Assembly: GCA_965275915.1 (NCBI GenBank)
Contig: CBDHYI010000005.1
Coordinates: forward strand, 124,001-188,000
Length of the DNA: 64,000 nucleotides
Direction: 5' to 3'
Origin: JBDWFY01 sp965275915
GTDB taxonomy: Bacteria; Pseudomonadota; Alphaproteobacteria; Rhizobiales; Stappiaceae
The position numbers and the translations under genes are program-made. This document shows, piece after piece, positions 8,695 through 16,514 of this stretch. Under the pieces are notes generated by a model. That model did not search any database. It was given only the letters and a program-made list of their open reading frames with translations, and had not been told where the DNA came from. The stretch's first letter is position 1. Each line of letters opens with the position of its first letter.

Positions 8695-9675
8695 TCAAAA
8701 GATATCGCGACGATCGCTTCGCGGATCGTCATGAACCTGATGCGGTTCATAGATGCCTGTCCGCGCCCTTCGTCTCCAGGGCCGCGCAAGACTGGCCGGA
8801 TTATCGCAGATATCTGCGACCGCAACGCTCGGGGTTCCGTCCTTTTTGCACTGCACGACCCATTCGCCTTCCGGCCCAACGATACCTGACGGAGGCGTAT
8901 CCGTCTTATCCGCATGTACGGAATAGCTTGTCCAGTAGGTATTGCTTGCAGCGTGTCCCAGCATCTCCGCACCAAAAGCCGATGTCGAGCCGGTGGTTGA
9001 AAACAACACACAGTGAACATCAAGCCGCTCATAGTCTGAAAATATTTCCGGATAATGGGCTTCCATACCGAGCGTGCAGCCAAAACGGATGCCGTCAACG
9101 GCAAAGGTCGCCGGCCGGGATCCGGGTGTATACATGAACGAAATCTTGGTATCGGACAGCATCCGCTCATCGTAGCGGGTCGCCAGTTTTCCCTGTGCAG
9201 TCAGCACGTAGAGGCTGTTGTGCGGTCGCCTGGAGCCGGTTAACCGGTGAACGGCTCCAAAAACCGTCCACAGTTTGAGATCCCGTGCCAACAGGCGCAG
9301 CCCCTCCAGTTCCTTCCACACCGCGTCCCACTCAAATCGGCTCCAGTCCGACGGACCGACTTTTTCCGGTCCGCCAGCGGACATCAGACGTTTGTTCGGT
9401 GTGCAGAGCGTTCCCTCTGGGCAGTGCAGCACTTTCGCGCCCGCCGCATGGGCATTCTGCATCAGCTGTCTCATTTCGGATGCAGCGGCCCTCAGCGCGG
9501 CCACATCGCCGGGATCATCGCAAAGCGTCGTCTGAGCGACGGCCAGCCGCACCGATTTCTTGAGGCGATCCGGTTGACCCTTGCGACGAACATGCATCAA
9601 TGCTGAAGTATAGGACTCGCCGGTTTTAGCGGCACGGGCGCGCACCCGGCGCTTCAGGTTTCCGTTCTTCGTCAT
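8695..9675 (-). CDS. Nitrilase-superfamily (carbon-nitrogen hydrolase) protein lacking catalytic Lys and Cys
   Basis: The fold is that of the nitrilase superfamily: PEGTL supplies the first catalytic Glu (E87), NSLYVLTAQGKLATRY precedes the Lys motif, and GMEAHYPE is the nucleophile-elbow region. The Lys position reads YDER (E170 instead of Lys), and the nucleophile position, normally Cys in a C-x-x-x-x-x-PE pattern, is Gly203; the only nearby Cys is C200, three residues earlier. It is therefore probably not an active amidohydrolase. An N-terminal extension of about 40 basic residues (KNGNLKRRVRARAAKTGESY) resembles a short module I recall from bacterial C-N hydrolase-like proteins. ATG 9675 is chosen over 9891 because GAAAGG lies 7-8 bases upstream. 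The gene overlaps the start region of the cupin frame. Confidence 0.8.
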   Translation of the reverse strand: MTKNGNLKRRVRARAAKTGESYTSALMHVRRKGQPDRLKKSVRLAVAQTTLCDDPGDVAALRAAASEMRQLMQNAHAAGAKVLHCPEGTLCTPNKRLMSAGGPEKVGPSDWSRFEWDAVWKELEGLRLLARDLKLWTVFGAVHRLTGSRRPHNSLYVLTAQGKLATRYDERMLSDTKISFMYTPGSRPATFAVDGIRFGCTLGMEAHYPEIFSDYERLDVHCVLFSTTGSTSAFGAEMLGHAASNTYWTSYSVHADKTDTPPSGIVGPEGEWVVQCKKDGTPSVAVADICDNPASLARPWRRRARTGIYEPHQVHDDPRSDRRDIF

Positions 9676-9914
9676 TGTCTGACCTTTCACGTCACGGACA
9701 CGTGTTCCCCGGCAACCCCGCCCGAAACGATCGGGAAAAGACAATGACCTGAGACGGGAAGTCCCTTTGCCTCCGTTGAAAGACCCTGCCGGGGAAGGTC
9801 CTTGAGAGGTTCGGCGCAGGCCACGCCAAAGCGGCGCACGGGTCTCAGTATTTCGTCGATTCGTCAAAGCCTGTGTGCGAAAAGAGATCAAAACAAAAGT
9901 TGGAGCTGACGGAC

Positions 9915-9941
9915 AATCGGGCAGGTGTCGCCCGCCCGATT
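9915..9941 (-). terminator. Hairpin downstream of the hdeD-like gene
   Basis: AATCGGGC and GCCCGATT form an 8-bp stem with an 11-base loop, 34 bases beyond the HdeD-like stop codon. There is no clear T tract, so it could act as a weak or Rho-assisted terminator or as an mRNA-stabilising stem. The rest of the roughly 300-base gap (9676-9974) shows no gene. Confidence 0.4.
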
Positions 9942-9974
9942 ATCAGACTTAGCGCATATCTTGTCTATGCCGGA

Positions 9975-10544
9975 TCATCTGACCGGGGTCATTTTGTCCG
10001 CCGGCATCGTTCCGTAGCCGGCACCGATTGCGATAAAGGCACTGCCGGCGAAAACGAAATTCACGCCCACAAGCATTCCGATGACCGCCAGCGATGATCC
10101 GTTCGCCATGCCTGCAAGGATCAAGAGGCCCAGAAGGATGGAAACGCCGCCGGATGCAATTATCCAGCCCCAGTTCGAGGCCGGTCGGATCTGAAATCCG
10201 AGCACGATGCGCAAAATGCCTTCAGTAAGAAAAAGGCTGCCAAGCATAACGGTCAGGGCAACCGCCCCGCCGAACGGATTGACGAGAAAAGCAATGCCTG
10301 CAACGGCATAAAGAATACCGATGAGAAGTTCCCAGAAAAAACCACGCCATCCCTTAGCACTAAAAGCATGAAAGACCGTTACCACGCCCGCCGCAAGGAA
10401 GGCTGATCCCACAAGGATCTCGACGGACAAAGTGGTCAGAAACGGAAAGACGAGCGCGCCTACACCCACAAGAACAAGGAGCAGCCCCAGCACAACGAGC
10501 CAAACCTTGGGGTCGCTTTCGTGCGTTTTCTTGACAGTCGTCAT
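9975..10544 (-). CDS. hdeD: HdeD family membrane protein (acid/stress resistance)
   Basis: The 189-residue protein has six hydrophobic segments arranged as three tandem helical hairpins, the DUF308/HdeD pattern, and glycine-rich repeats such as GLLLVLVGVGALVFP and LGLLILAGMANGS. HdeD is an inner-membrane protein linked to acid resistance in enterobacteria; in rhizobia the role is only inferred as envelope stress. It lies 17 bases downstream of a PRC-barrel gene in the same direction, so both are likely co-transcribed. The N-terminal cytoplasmic part is short and basic. Gene symbol by family resemblance. Confidence 0.85.
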   Translation of the reverse strand: MTTVKKTHESDPKVWLVVLGLLLVLVGVGALVFPFLTTLSVEILVGSAFLAAGVVTVFHAFSAKGWRGFFWELLIGILYAVAGIAFLVNPFGGAVALTVMLGSLFLTEGILRIVLGFQIRPASNWGWIIASGGVSILLGLLILAGMANGSSLAVIGMLVGVNFVFAGSAFIAIGAGYGTMPADKMTPVR

Positions 10545-10561
10545 GACTTTCCTCCGGCCAT

Positions 10562-10966
10562 CTATCGGTTAGCATAGCGAAACGGCGGCATATTTTTCAG
10601 CGCGGCTTCCGTTGCTCTGGGCAGGACGACCTCGTTGCCCTTGCCAGGCTCGAACATGGACGCCGGCACCGCGACCCATTTGGAGCCAAGGCCGACAAAT
10701 CCGCCGACCTCAATGATGGCGAGGCTGATATCGCCATCCGTTGAAACGATCAGGTCATGGACGGTGCCCACTTCCTCTTTCTTTTCGTTGCGAACGGTCG
10801 CGCCGATCAGGTCATTGGCGCTGTAACCGTTGGTGACTACCCTTGCGACGTTGACTTCAACCCCGAGAACGGTCTCACCGACTGTCGGGGCATTCCCCGC
10901 CAGCGAGAGATTTGGCGCAAGGATAGCAATGGCTGCTACCGTGATGATGTTTGCGGCACGGTTCAT
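10562..10966 (-). CDS. Secreted PRC-barrel domain protein
   Basis: The 134-residue protein begins with a Sec signal peptide (MNRAANIITVAAIAILAPNL, cleavage probably after SLAG) followed by one PRC-barrel domain (SANDLIGATVRNEKKEEVGT, then DGDISLAIIEVGGFVGLGSK). PRC-barrels in periplasmic proteins of rhizobia are of unknown function. AAGGAGAC directly precedes the ATG. Together with the coiled-coil gene before it and hdeD after it, it forms a probable envelope-stress operon. Confidence 0.82.
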   Translation of the reverse strand: MNRAANIITVAAIAILAPNLSLAGNAPTVGETVLGVEVNVARVVTNGYSANDLIGATVRNEKKEEVGTVHDLIVSTDGDISLAIIEVGGFVGLGSKWVAVPASMFEPGKGNEVVLPRATEAALKNMPPFRYANR

Positions 10967-10995
10967 TTTTTTGTCTCCTTAGTTGGCATCGGGTG

Positions 10996-11310
10996 TCAGC
11001 TGGCGGTCGTTTTTTCCACGTGGCGCCGATACGTTTGGACGGCGGCGTTCAGCGCATCCCAGTGATGCTGCGCTTTCGCTTTGGCTTCCTCAACCGATGC
11101 TTCACCGTCTGACTCAATGCGATCCGCGAGCGCGTTCATCTCGGACTTTGCCTGTTCCCAGTCGTTTTTCAGCTTGGTCACATGGTTGCTGGACCACTCG
11201 TCCATCTCCTGGCCAGCCTGTACGACTTTGTTTTCAAGATCCGAAAGTTCCGCGCCAAGCGTCTCAAGGTGGGCTTTGGCATTTTCAATGAACTGAGATG
11301 TGTTGGTCAT
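10996..11310 (-). CDS. Small coiled-coil protein
   Basis: A 104-residue soluble, acidic and almost fully helical protein with heptad-like Leu/Ala patterns (AKAHLETLGAELSDLENKVV and VEEAKAKAQHHWDALNAAV). It has no signal peptide when started at ATG 11310, which has GGAGA five bases upstream; a longer frame to 11379 has no ribosome site. I do not recognise a named family. It is the first gene of the apparent operon with the PRC-barrel protein and HdeD. Confidence 0.75.
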   Translation of the reverse strand: MTNTSQFIENAKAHLETLGAELSDLENKVVQAGQEMDEWSSNHVTKLKNDWEQAKSEMNALADRIESDGEASVEEAKAKAQHHWDALNAAVQTYRRHVEKTTAS

Positions 11311-11549
11311 GATTGTCTCCACTTGTTTTAGAAGTTGAGCCGTCGCTGCGGCACGGGGAGATGTATCGGCCAACCACACATCCTGGGGGAGTGAGTCACC
11401 GTTAACGGGGGGTAATTATCGGGCAGCGACGATAACAGTCTTGATCGACACATTGGACGCTACGCTTCCCAGGGAAGGACATGCCGTGATAAGTCGGGAT
11501 GATAGAACATCACACCGAACGCAACAGATCTGTCGGGGAGAGTTCGATC

Positions 11550-13184
11550 ATGGGAGCACTTGCCTCAGCCCATCTTGAACGGGGCATTGTGGAGCAACAG
11601 CTTGAGAAGATCCTGGCGAGCACCCAGTTCGCGGAAACCACACGCCTGAACCGGTTCCTGAAATATCTGGTGCATCAGTCTCTCGCCGGCCAATCCGAGG
11701 CGCTCAAGGGCTATGCAATCGGACTCGATGTATTTGACAAGCCTGAAGATTTCGACCCGTCCATCGATGCGATCGTCCGCGTCCAGGCGGCAAAACTGCG
11801 CGACCGGCTTGACCTTTATTATGCCTCTGAGGGTAAAGACGATCCGGTACGGATCCTTGTTCCGAGGGGCTCTTACGCACCGGTCTTTGAAGTGGCACTG
11901 GATCCGGATACCGGTCCCGGTTCTGATAGATCCGGGCTGCACGCGCGGGGTCCGGCCCAGGACGCTCTCCGGAACTACAGCATTGCGGTGCTGCCGTTTG
12001 ACAATCTGAGCGGCGATCCGGAACAGGAATTTCTGGCCGATGGCATGACCGAGGAGTTGCTGAATGCTCTTGCCAGGTTTCGGGAGCTTCGCGTCATCTC
12101 CCGGCACGCCACCTTCCGCTATAAGGACAAGCCCGGCGACCCCAGGGACATCGGCAGCGAACTGGGTGTGCGCTATGTGCTTGAGGGCAGCATCCGCCGC
12201 TGGAAGGATCAGGTCCGGATCACCGCACAACTGATCGAAACGGAACAGGGCGCGCATCTGACAAGTGAAGTCTATGACCGTAAAATCAGCGCGGAGAACC
12301 TGTTCGATGTGCAGGAAGACATCGCGGCCCATATTGCCGCGGAAATTGCGGAACCGCACGGGGTCATTCATCGAACGGGAAATCGCCGACGGGCCGGGAC
12401 AACGGACCTGGATGCCTATGAGTGCCGGCTGCTTGCTTCGGAATACTGGCGCAATCCCAATGCTGAGACCCATCGACGCGTCCGCGGTCTGCTTGAGAGA
12501 GCGGTCGCGATCGATCCACATTATGCAGGCGCCTGGGCGATGCTCGCAATCGTCTATGGTGATGAGATACGCGGCGGGCACAATTATCAATCCGATCCGC
12601 CCCCACTTGACCGTGCCCTCAGCGCGGCCCAAAAAGCCGTCGAACTCGATCCGATGAATGCAACCGGCCATCACGCGCTGTTCATAACGCATTTCCATCG
12701 CGGAGAACTGGCAGCCTACCGAAAGGCGGCCGAACGGGCTCTGGCCCTCAACCCCAACTATCCCGATCTTGTTGCGGACTATGGTATCTGTCGGGGGTTC
12801 TGCGGTGATTGGGACAGCGGCTACAAATATGTCAGACGCGCAATGGACCTCAGCCCGCATCCGCCGGGCTGGTACCGGGCGTTTCTGGCCATCTACTATT
12901 ATACGCAGGGTGAGTATGAAACGGCGCTCGAGCAGACTGCAGCAGGCGCGTTGGGCGCTTCGTTCTGGGGCGATCTGATCGTGGCCATGATCCACGGCCA
13001 GCTCGGCAATATCGATCAGGCGCAATCGGCATTGCGCCTAGCCCTGGACGCCGCGCCGAATTTTGAATCCGAACTTGAGCGCGCGCTTCAATACTGGAAT
13101 TTTCAGGACGCAGACGCCAGGCATATGATTGACGGCTGGCGCAAGGCGGGACTCTCTCCGGACCCCGACCGCGGCAAGCACTGA
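11550..13184 (+). CDS. TPR protein with winged-helix-like N-terminal module and TolB/FlgO-like domain
   Basis: The 544-residue protein has three parts. Residues 10-110 (RFLKYLVHQSLAGQ, then GYAIGLDVFDKPEDFDPSID and RILVPRGSYAPVF) form a module found in front of many signalling proteins. Residues 145-270 (SIAVLPFDNLSGDPEQEFLA, DGMTEELLNALARF, LEGSIRRWKDQVRITAQL) match the TolB/FlgO-like domain often linked to adenylate cyclases and CadC regulators. The remainder is TPR repeats. No cyclase catalytic core is present, so it is a regulator or scaffold, not an enzyme. ATG 11550 is preferred over 11499 because GGGGAGAG precedes it. It is divergent from the coiled-coil gene. Confidence 0.83.
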   Translation: MGALASAHLERGIVEQQLEKILASTQFAETTRLNRFLKYLVHQSLAGQSEALKGYAIGLDVFDKPEDFDPSIDAIVRVQAAKLRDRLDLYYASEGKDDPVRILVPRGSYAPVFEVALDPDTGPGSDRSGLHARGPAQDALRNYSIAVLPFDNLSGDPEQEFLADGMTEELLNALARFRELRVISRHATFRYKDKPGDPRDIGSELGVRYVLEGSIRRWKDQVRITAQLIETEQGAHLTSEVYDRKISAENLFDVQEDIAAHIAAEIAEPHGVIHRTGNRRRAGTTDLDAYECRLLASEYWRNPNAETHRRVRGLLERAVAIDPHYAGAWAMLAIVYGDEIRGGHNYQSDPPPLDRALSAAQKAVELDPMNATGHHALFITHFHRGELAAYRKAAERALALNPNYPDLVADYGICRGFCGDWDSGYKYVRRAMDLSPHPPGWYRAFLAIYYYTQGEYETALEQTAAGALGASFWGDLIVAMIHGQLGNIDQAQSALRLALDAAPNFESELERALQYWNFQDADARHMIDGWRKAGLSPDPDRGKH

Positions 13185-13308
13185 TGATGTCCGAAGGGGG
13201 GAGAAGGCGGCCGACAGGCCTCACCATACTTGCAATCAAGCTGTAAACCGAAAGCTTTACAACCTATAATGCGTTCAATTGCTCCCTCATCCTCTGGAAG
13301 GAACAGAC

Positions 13309-13755
13309 ATGCGATCAGGTCTAATTCTCATCACGTTTTTCATCTGGAGCACTGTTATTGGATCGATTGCGATGGCCGCCGATGCCGAAATGGCGGAGGA
13401 ACTCAAAGCCGCACGGCTGACCCTTGATGCAGCATTTCAAAATGGTGACGGCGCAACCATCAAGAGCATGGTGACTCCGGATCATGTCGGCGTGACCAGC
13501 TACAATCCGGGAGCATTTCCGACTGACGAGCAGATCGCAAACCTTTCAAAGTTTAAAGGCGAGTATTTCGATTTTTCCGAAAACAAGGTCGACATTCTGG
13601 GCCCCGATGCGGTCATGATTACCTTTGAAAATTCTTTGTCCGGCACCTACGACGGGAAGCCACTGCCTTCGCGGATCTTTGTTGTCGAAATCTGGACCCG
13701 TACCTCGGGAAAATGGCTGCAAAAATATTATCAGGAAACACCGATCGCCGAATAA
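13309..13755 (+). CDS. Secreted SnoaL/DUF4440-like (NTF2-fold) protein
   Basis: The 148-residue protein has a signal peptide (MRSGLILITFFIWSTVIGSI, cleaved near AMAADA) and one NTF2-like cone domain of the DUF4440 type: AARLTLDAAFQNGDGATIKS at the N terminus and RIFVVEIWTRTSGKWLQKYY at the C terminus. Such periplasmic domains bind small ligands or act as associates of other enzymes. The start with GGAAGG ten bases upstream is used; an earlier ATG at 13279 would hide the signal peptide. A degraded amidohydrolase end follows directly. Confidence 0.8.
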   Translation: MRSGLILITFFIWSTVIGSIAMAADAEMAEELKAARLTLDAAFQNGDGATIKSMVTPDHVGVTSYNPGAFPTDEQIANLSKFKGEYFDFSENKVDILGPDAVMITFENSLSGTYDGKPLPSRIFVVEIWTRTSGKWLQKYYQETPIAE

Positions 13756-13763
13756 AGGGCAAA

Positions 13764-13946
13764 ATGACAGGAGTGATGGGAGCAGAGGCACTCGGGCTTT
13801 ATGATCGCGGTGTCATCGAGGTTGGATACAGAGCGGATCTGGTTCTGCTTTCCGCAAATCCGGAACAGGATATCGCAAACACCCGAAAGATCCAGTGGGT
13901 CATGAAAGAGCGTGTGATCGTATCGGGAATTGCAAAATTTGAATGA
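13764..13946 (+). pseudogene. C-terminal remnant of an amidohydrolase
   Basis: A 60-residue frame carries the characteristic last segment of metal-dependent amidohydrolases (imidazolonepropionase/prolidase type): ALGLYDRGVIEVGYRADLVL, a few residues, then NTRKIQWVMKERVIVSG. This normally follows some 350 residues of TIM barrel with the metal ligands, none of which are present upstream, where the NTF2-like gene ends at 13755. It is most simply the remains of a deletion. The frame could still be translated but would be useless as a hydrolase. Confidence 0.7.
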
Positions 13947-14084
13947 GGCATGCTGCGCGATTAACGTCCGGACTGAGCGATACGCAGCCCCCAACCCTTT
14001 GCTGGTAACCGTGACTCACTCCCGGCAGATCTCTATCTGACGCAGGGTCTCTGAACGAGCCATCTTGTCAGGGAAACACCAGTC

Positions 14085-14684
14085 ATGTCTGTCGAAACCG
14101 TCACGCAACGCATCATTTCGCCGGAGGAGTCTCGCGCGTTCGTGCTCTCGTCGATCGCAATCTCCACCGGCCTGTTCAGCATCGCTTTTTACTACGGTGT
14201 GTTCGGCACCGTATTCTTCGACCACCTGTTTTACGTCTGGGTCGCATCCACCGTTGCTCTGATTGCAAGCCTGTTCGTGCCGCCGGTCGATGCGTTGCCG
14301 GCCTTTATCTCCTGGCGCGGCCGATTTGTGCTTGTCTTGCCGACCCTCTTTCTGAGCTGGCTTTATTTCTCCGACAATCCGTCGCTGAACCTTGTCACCG
14401 GCGGATGGGTCGAGTGGACTCTGATCATCGCTATCATGATGCTGACCCTGCCCTATCTCCTGTTCGTACTGGTGATGGTTGCGGTGCCGGACGTGGAGCG
14501 CCTGACCCATCCCAGATTGCGGCTCGCTATGCTTGGCATCGCGGCGCTGGTGATGCTGTCCGGTTACGGTATCGGTCAGAACCACACCCATTTTATCACT
14601 TGTTCCGATTTCGAGATCTCAGGCAACTACGTGCCGAAAAACTGCGCCCATGCTTTAGGTGGAGCACAGGTCAAAGGCGCCTGA
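14085..14684 (+). CDS. Membrane protein of unknown function
   Basis: The 199-residue protein has five probable transmembrane segments (about residues 20-42, 48-65, 80-98, 110-135 and 147-165) and a short C-terminal tail with two Cys. No family is recognised. It converges on the aldo/keto reductase gene, and the MITE-like element lies just beyond its stop codon. Confidence 0.72.
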   Translation: MSVETVTQRIISPEESRAFVLSSIAISTGLFSIAFYYGVFGTVFFDHLFYVWVASTVALIASLFVPPVDALPAFISWRGRFVLVLPTLFLSWLYFSDNPSLNLVTGGWVEWTLIIAIMMLTLPYLLFVLVMVAVPDVERLTHPRLRLAMLGIAALVMLSGYGIGQNHTHFITCSDFEISGNYVPKNCAHALGGAQVKGA

Positions 14685-14687
14685 ATA

Positions 14688-14719
14688 CTAGAGCGAGTTG
14701 TGATTAGATTGATGCATTT
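14688..14719. repeat. Left terminal inverted repeat of the MITE-like element
   Basis: Perfect inverted match over 32 bases to 14961-14992. It starts with the palindromic tetranucleotide CTAG. Confidence 0.85.
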
Positions 14720-14960
14720 GACCGAGGCCATTTTGGTCGCTGACAAGACGGTTTGCGTACCGTGGTGCTACCCCACCAAAAGCGCAAACCAACGCAGTCA
14801 GGGGGCAAAATGGCCCGGCCCATTCACCATTGATTTGCAACAGTTTCTTCCTCTCAGGGGTGGGGGAAATCGGCCCATCGGACATCGTTGCGCCCCTTGC
14901 CCGATGCGCCGCATCGCGCAACGGGACGCGCCTTACCGAGTGAACCGATTTTCCACCATC

Positions 14961-14992
14961 AAATGCATCAATCTAATCACAACTCGCTCTAG
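14961..14992. repeat. Right terminal inverted repeat of the MITE-like element
   Basis: Perfect inverted match to 14688-14719. It ends eight bases before the stop codon of the aldo/keto reductase. Confidence 0.85.
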
Positions 14993-14999
14993 GCGCCTG

Positions 15000-15974
15000 T
15001 CAATCAGGAGGCGTGTCGCGGGATAGATCGAGCCAATCGCATTCCAGGCGATTCAGGCGGACATCGCCCACCTTGGCAGATGCGGCGACATGATCAAGGC
15101 TCCCGGCTCCGTTCAAGGCGACCACGGGAAAATCCTGATTGATGACATATGCGAGCGCCATTTGATGAAGCGAAAGACCCCGCTCCGCGGCAAGGATCTC
15201 CGCCCGCCGCTTGCGTTCGAAATTATCGTCCGAATAAAAGACCCGAACCAGATCCGCATCACTCCGGTCCGCCAGATTACCTTTTGAGAAAAAGCCCCGT
15301 CCGAGGGCGGACCAGGCCACCAGCAAAAACTCGTTCGCTTCGAACCATTGCCGGTCTGCCTCGCCGGTCATCACGGTATCCGGCCACAACGGTTCCTTTG
15401 CCCTTGCCAGGGAAAAAAAGGTCGAAGAACCGATCATTTCCGCCTTGCCGTTCGCCCGCGCATGGGCGTTGGCTTCTTCGACCCGGGACGTGCTCCAGTT
15501 CGATGCGCCGAATGCCCTCAGCCTTCCCGCGTTCACTTCCTCATCCAGCGCATCGACGAGCGGCCCCACCGGCTGGGAGAGATCGTCCCGATGAAACATC
15601 CAGATATCGAGATAGTCGGTACTCAATCGCCGAAGCGACCCCTCAATTGCGTTGTGAACGGACTCAGGGTCGATGCGCGCGCCGCCGGCATGAAGCGGTG
15701 CGCAGTAACCGGGAATGAGCCCTTTGGACGTTAGCACGACCTTTTCGCGCACGCCCGGACGCGCCGACAGCCAGTCGCCGATCACCATCTCCGAATAACC
15801 ATGTTCCTCGACCGCGCCATAGACTTCGGCCGTATCGATATAGGTTCCGCCATGCTCGACGAACGCATCCAGCAGCGCAAAGTCACGGGCAGCCCGTTCG
15901 GGATGAAAAATCATCGTCCCCATGCCGATGGCCGAAACAGGTTTGTCGAGCACTGGGATCGTATAGGTTTTCAT
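15000..15974 (-). CDS. Aldo/keto reductase
   Basis: A 324-residue NADPH-dependent oxidoreductase with the TIM-barrel AKR fold and a complete catalytic tetrad: D47 and Y52 in YIDTAEVYG, K84 in VLTSKG and H128 in MFHRDD. The cofactor-binding part includes AFGASNWS and a C-terminal region with FPVVALNG. The sequence is closest in style to the YajO/AKR11-12 group; the substrate is unknown. It is next to the MerR gene in the same direction but 49 bases away; no link to metal resistance is implied. Confidence 0.9.
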   Translation of the reverse strand: MKTYTIPVLDKPVSAIGMGTMIFHPERAARDFALLDAFVEHGGTYIDTAEVYGAVEEHGYSEMVIGDWLSARPGVREKVVLTSKGLIPGYCAPLHAGGARIDPESVHNAIEGSLRRLSTDYLDIWMFHRDDLSQPVGPLVDALDEEVNAGRLRAFGASNWSTSRVEEANAHARANGKAEMIGSSTFFSLARAKEPLWPDTVMTGEADRQWFEANEFLLVAWSALGRGFFSKGNLADRSDADLVRVFYSDDNFERKRRAEILAAERGLSLHQMALAYVINQDFPVVALNGAGSLDHVAASAKVGDVRLNRLECDWLDLSRDTPPD

Positions 15975-16023
15975 ATCGACGTCTCTTTTTGCTGGACCTG
16001 TGCCTTACATCAGCGACGCCATA

Positions 16024-16443
16024 TCAGCGGGGATCAGATCCTTCCGACCTGTGTTCGGCCAGACTCTCGATCAGTGCACACTCACCTATGATCTTGGCAT
16101 CGCAATGAGAAATGCGCTTCAGTTCGCGCTCCAACCGCTTGAGTTTGTTTATTTTTGCGCGTGTCTCAGCCAGATGCCGGGAGGCTATGCCGTGTGCGTT
16201 CGCGCATGATTGCTCGGGTTGTTCGCTGAGGTCAATCAGTTCGCGAATGGTCGCGATCGAAAAACCGAGTTCCCGGGAGTGCCGGATAAAGGACAGGCGC
16301 TGCAGATCGCCCCTGCCGTAACGCCGTTGGTTACCGTCCGTCCGCTCCGGTTCGTTCATCAGCCCCTGCTGCTCGTAATAGCGGATCGTCGGAACTTTGA
16401 CGCCTGCTTTTCCTGCCAGTTCACCGATTGAATACATTATCAC
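16024..16443 (-). CDS. MerR-family metal-responsive regulator (CadR/PbrR/ZntR type)
   Basis: The 139-residue protein has the MerR winged helix (YSIGELAGKAGVKVPTIRYY), a long dimerisation helix and three Cys in the metal-site pattern: C80 in SCANAHG, and C114 and C122 in CDAKIIGEC. The spacing is close to that of Cd/Pb/Zn sensors. It is divergent from a CDF-family exporter across a promoter with a 19-base spacer, the hallmark of MerR-controlled genes. The first codon is GTG at 16443 or ATG at 16437. Confidence 0.92.
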   Translation of the reverse strand: MIMYSIGELAGKAGVKVPTIRYYEQQGLMNEPERTDGNQRRYGRGDLQRLSFIRHSRELGFSIATIRELIDLSEQPEQSCANAHGIASRHLAETRAKINKLKRLERELKRISHCDAKIIGECALIESLAEHRSEGSDPR

Positions 16444-16453
16444 CGTTGACCTC

Positions 16454-16484
16454 TTGAACCTCTAGTTACTAGAGGAATTATAGT
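16454..16484 (+). promoter_or_regulatory. MerR-type promoter/operator of the CDF exporter gene
   Basis: The -35 TTGAAC (16454-16459) and -10 TATAGT (16479-16484) are separated by 19 bases, longer than the normal 17, and the perfect dyad CCTCTAGT-T-ACTAGAGG (16459-16475) fills the spacer. MerR-family activators untwist exactly this kind of promoter. It lies between the regulator and the exporter and probably also autoregulates the regulator. Confidence 0.9.
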
Positions 16485-16514
16485 CTCTTCTGTTGACATA
16501 ACCAAGGACCGAAC

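Larger units (their letters stand above)
14688..14992. mobile_element. MITE-like non-autonomous element with 32-bp perfect terminal inverted repeats
   Basis: Positions 14688-14719 and 14961-14992 are perfect inverted copies of 32 bases, both starting CTAGAGCGAGTTGTGATTAG. Between them is no gene. The left half (14726-14815) can fold into a nested hairpin: GGCCATTTTG pairs with CAAAATGGCC, and inside it GGTTTGCG (14750) pairs with CGCAAACC (14783). A 9-base direct repeat AGGCGCCTG occurs on both sides (14675-14683 and 14991-14999), overlapping the right end but six bases from the left end, so the target duplication is uncertain. It lies between two convergent genes. Confidence 0.82.

Noticed and set aside
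11565..13025. A 486-residue minus-strand frame
   Set aside because: It is antisense to the TPR/TolB-like protein, which has a ribosome site and recognisable domains.
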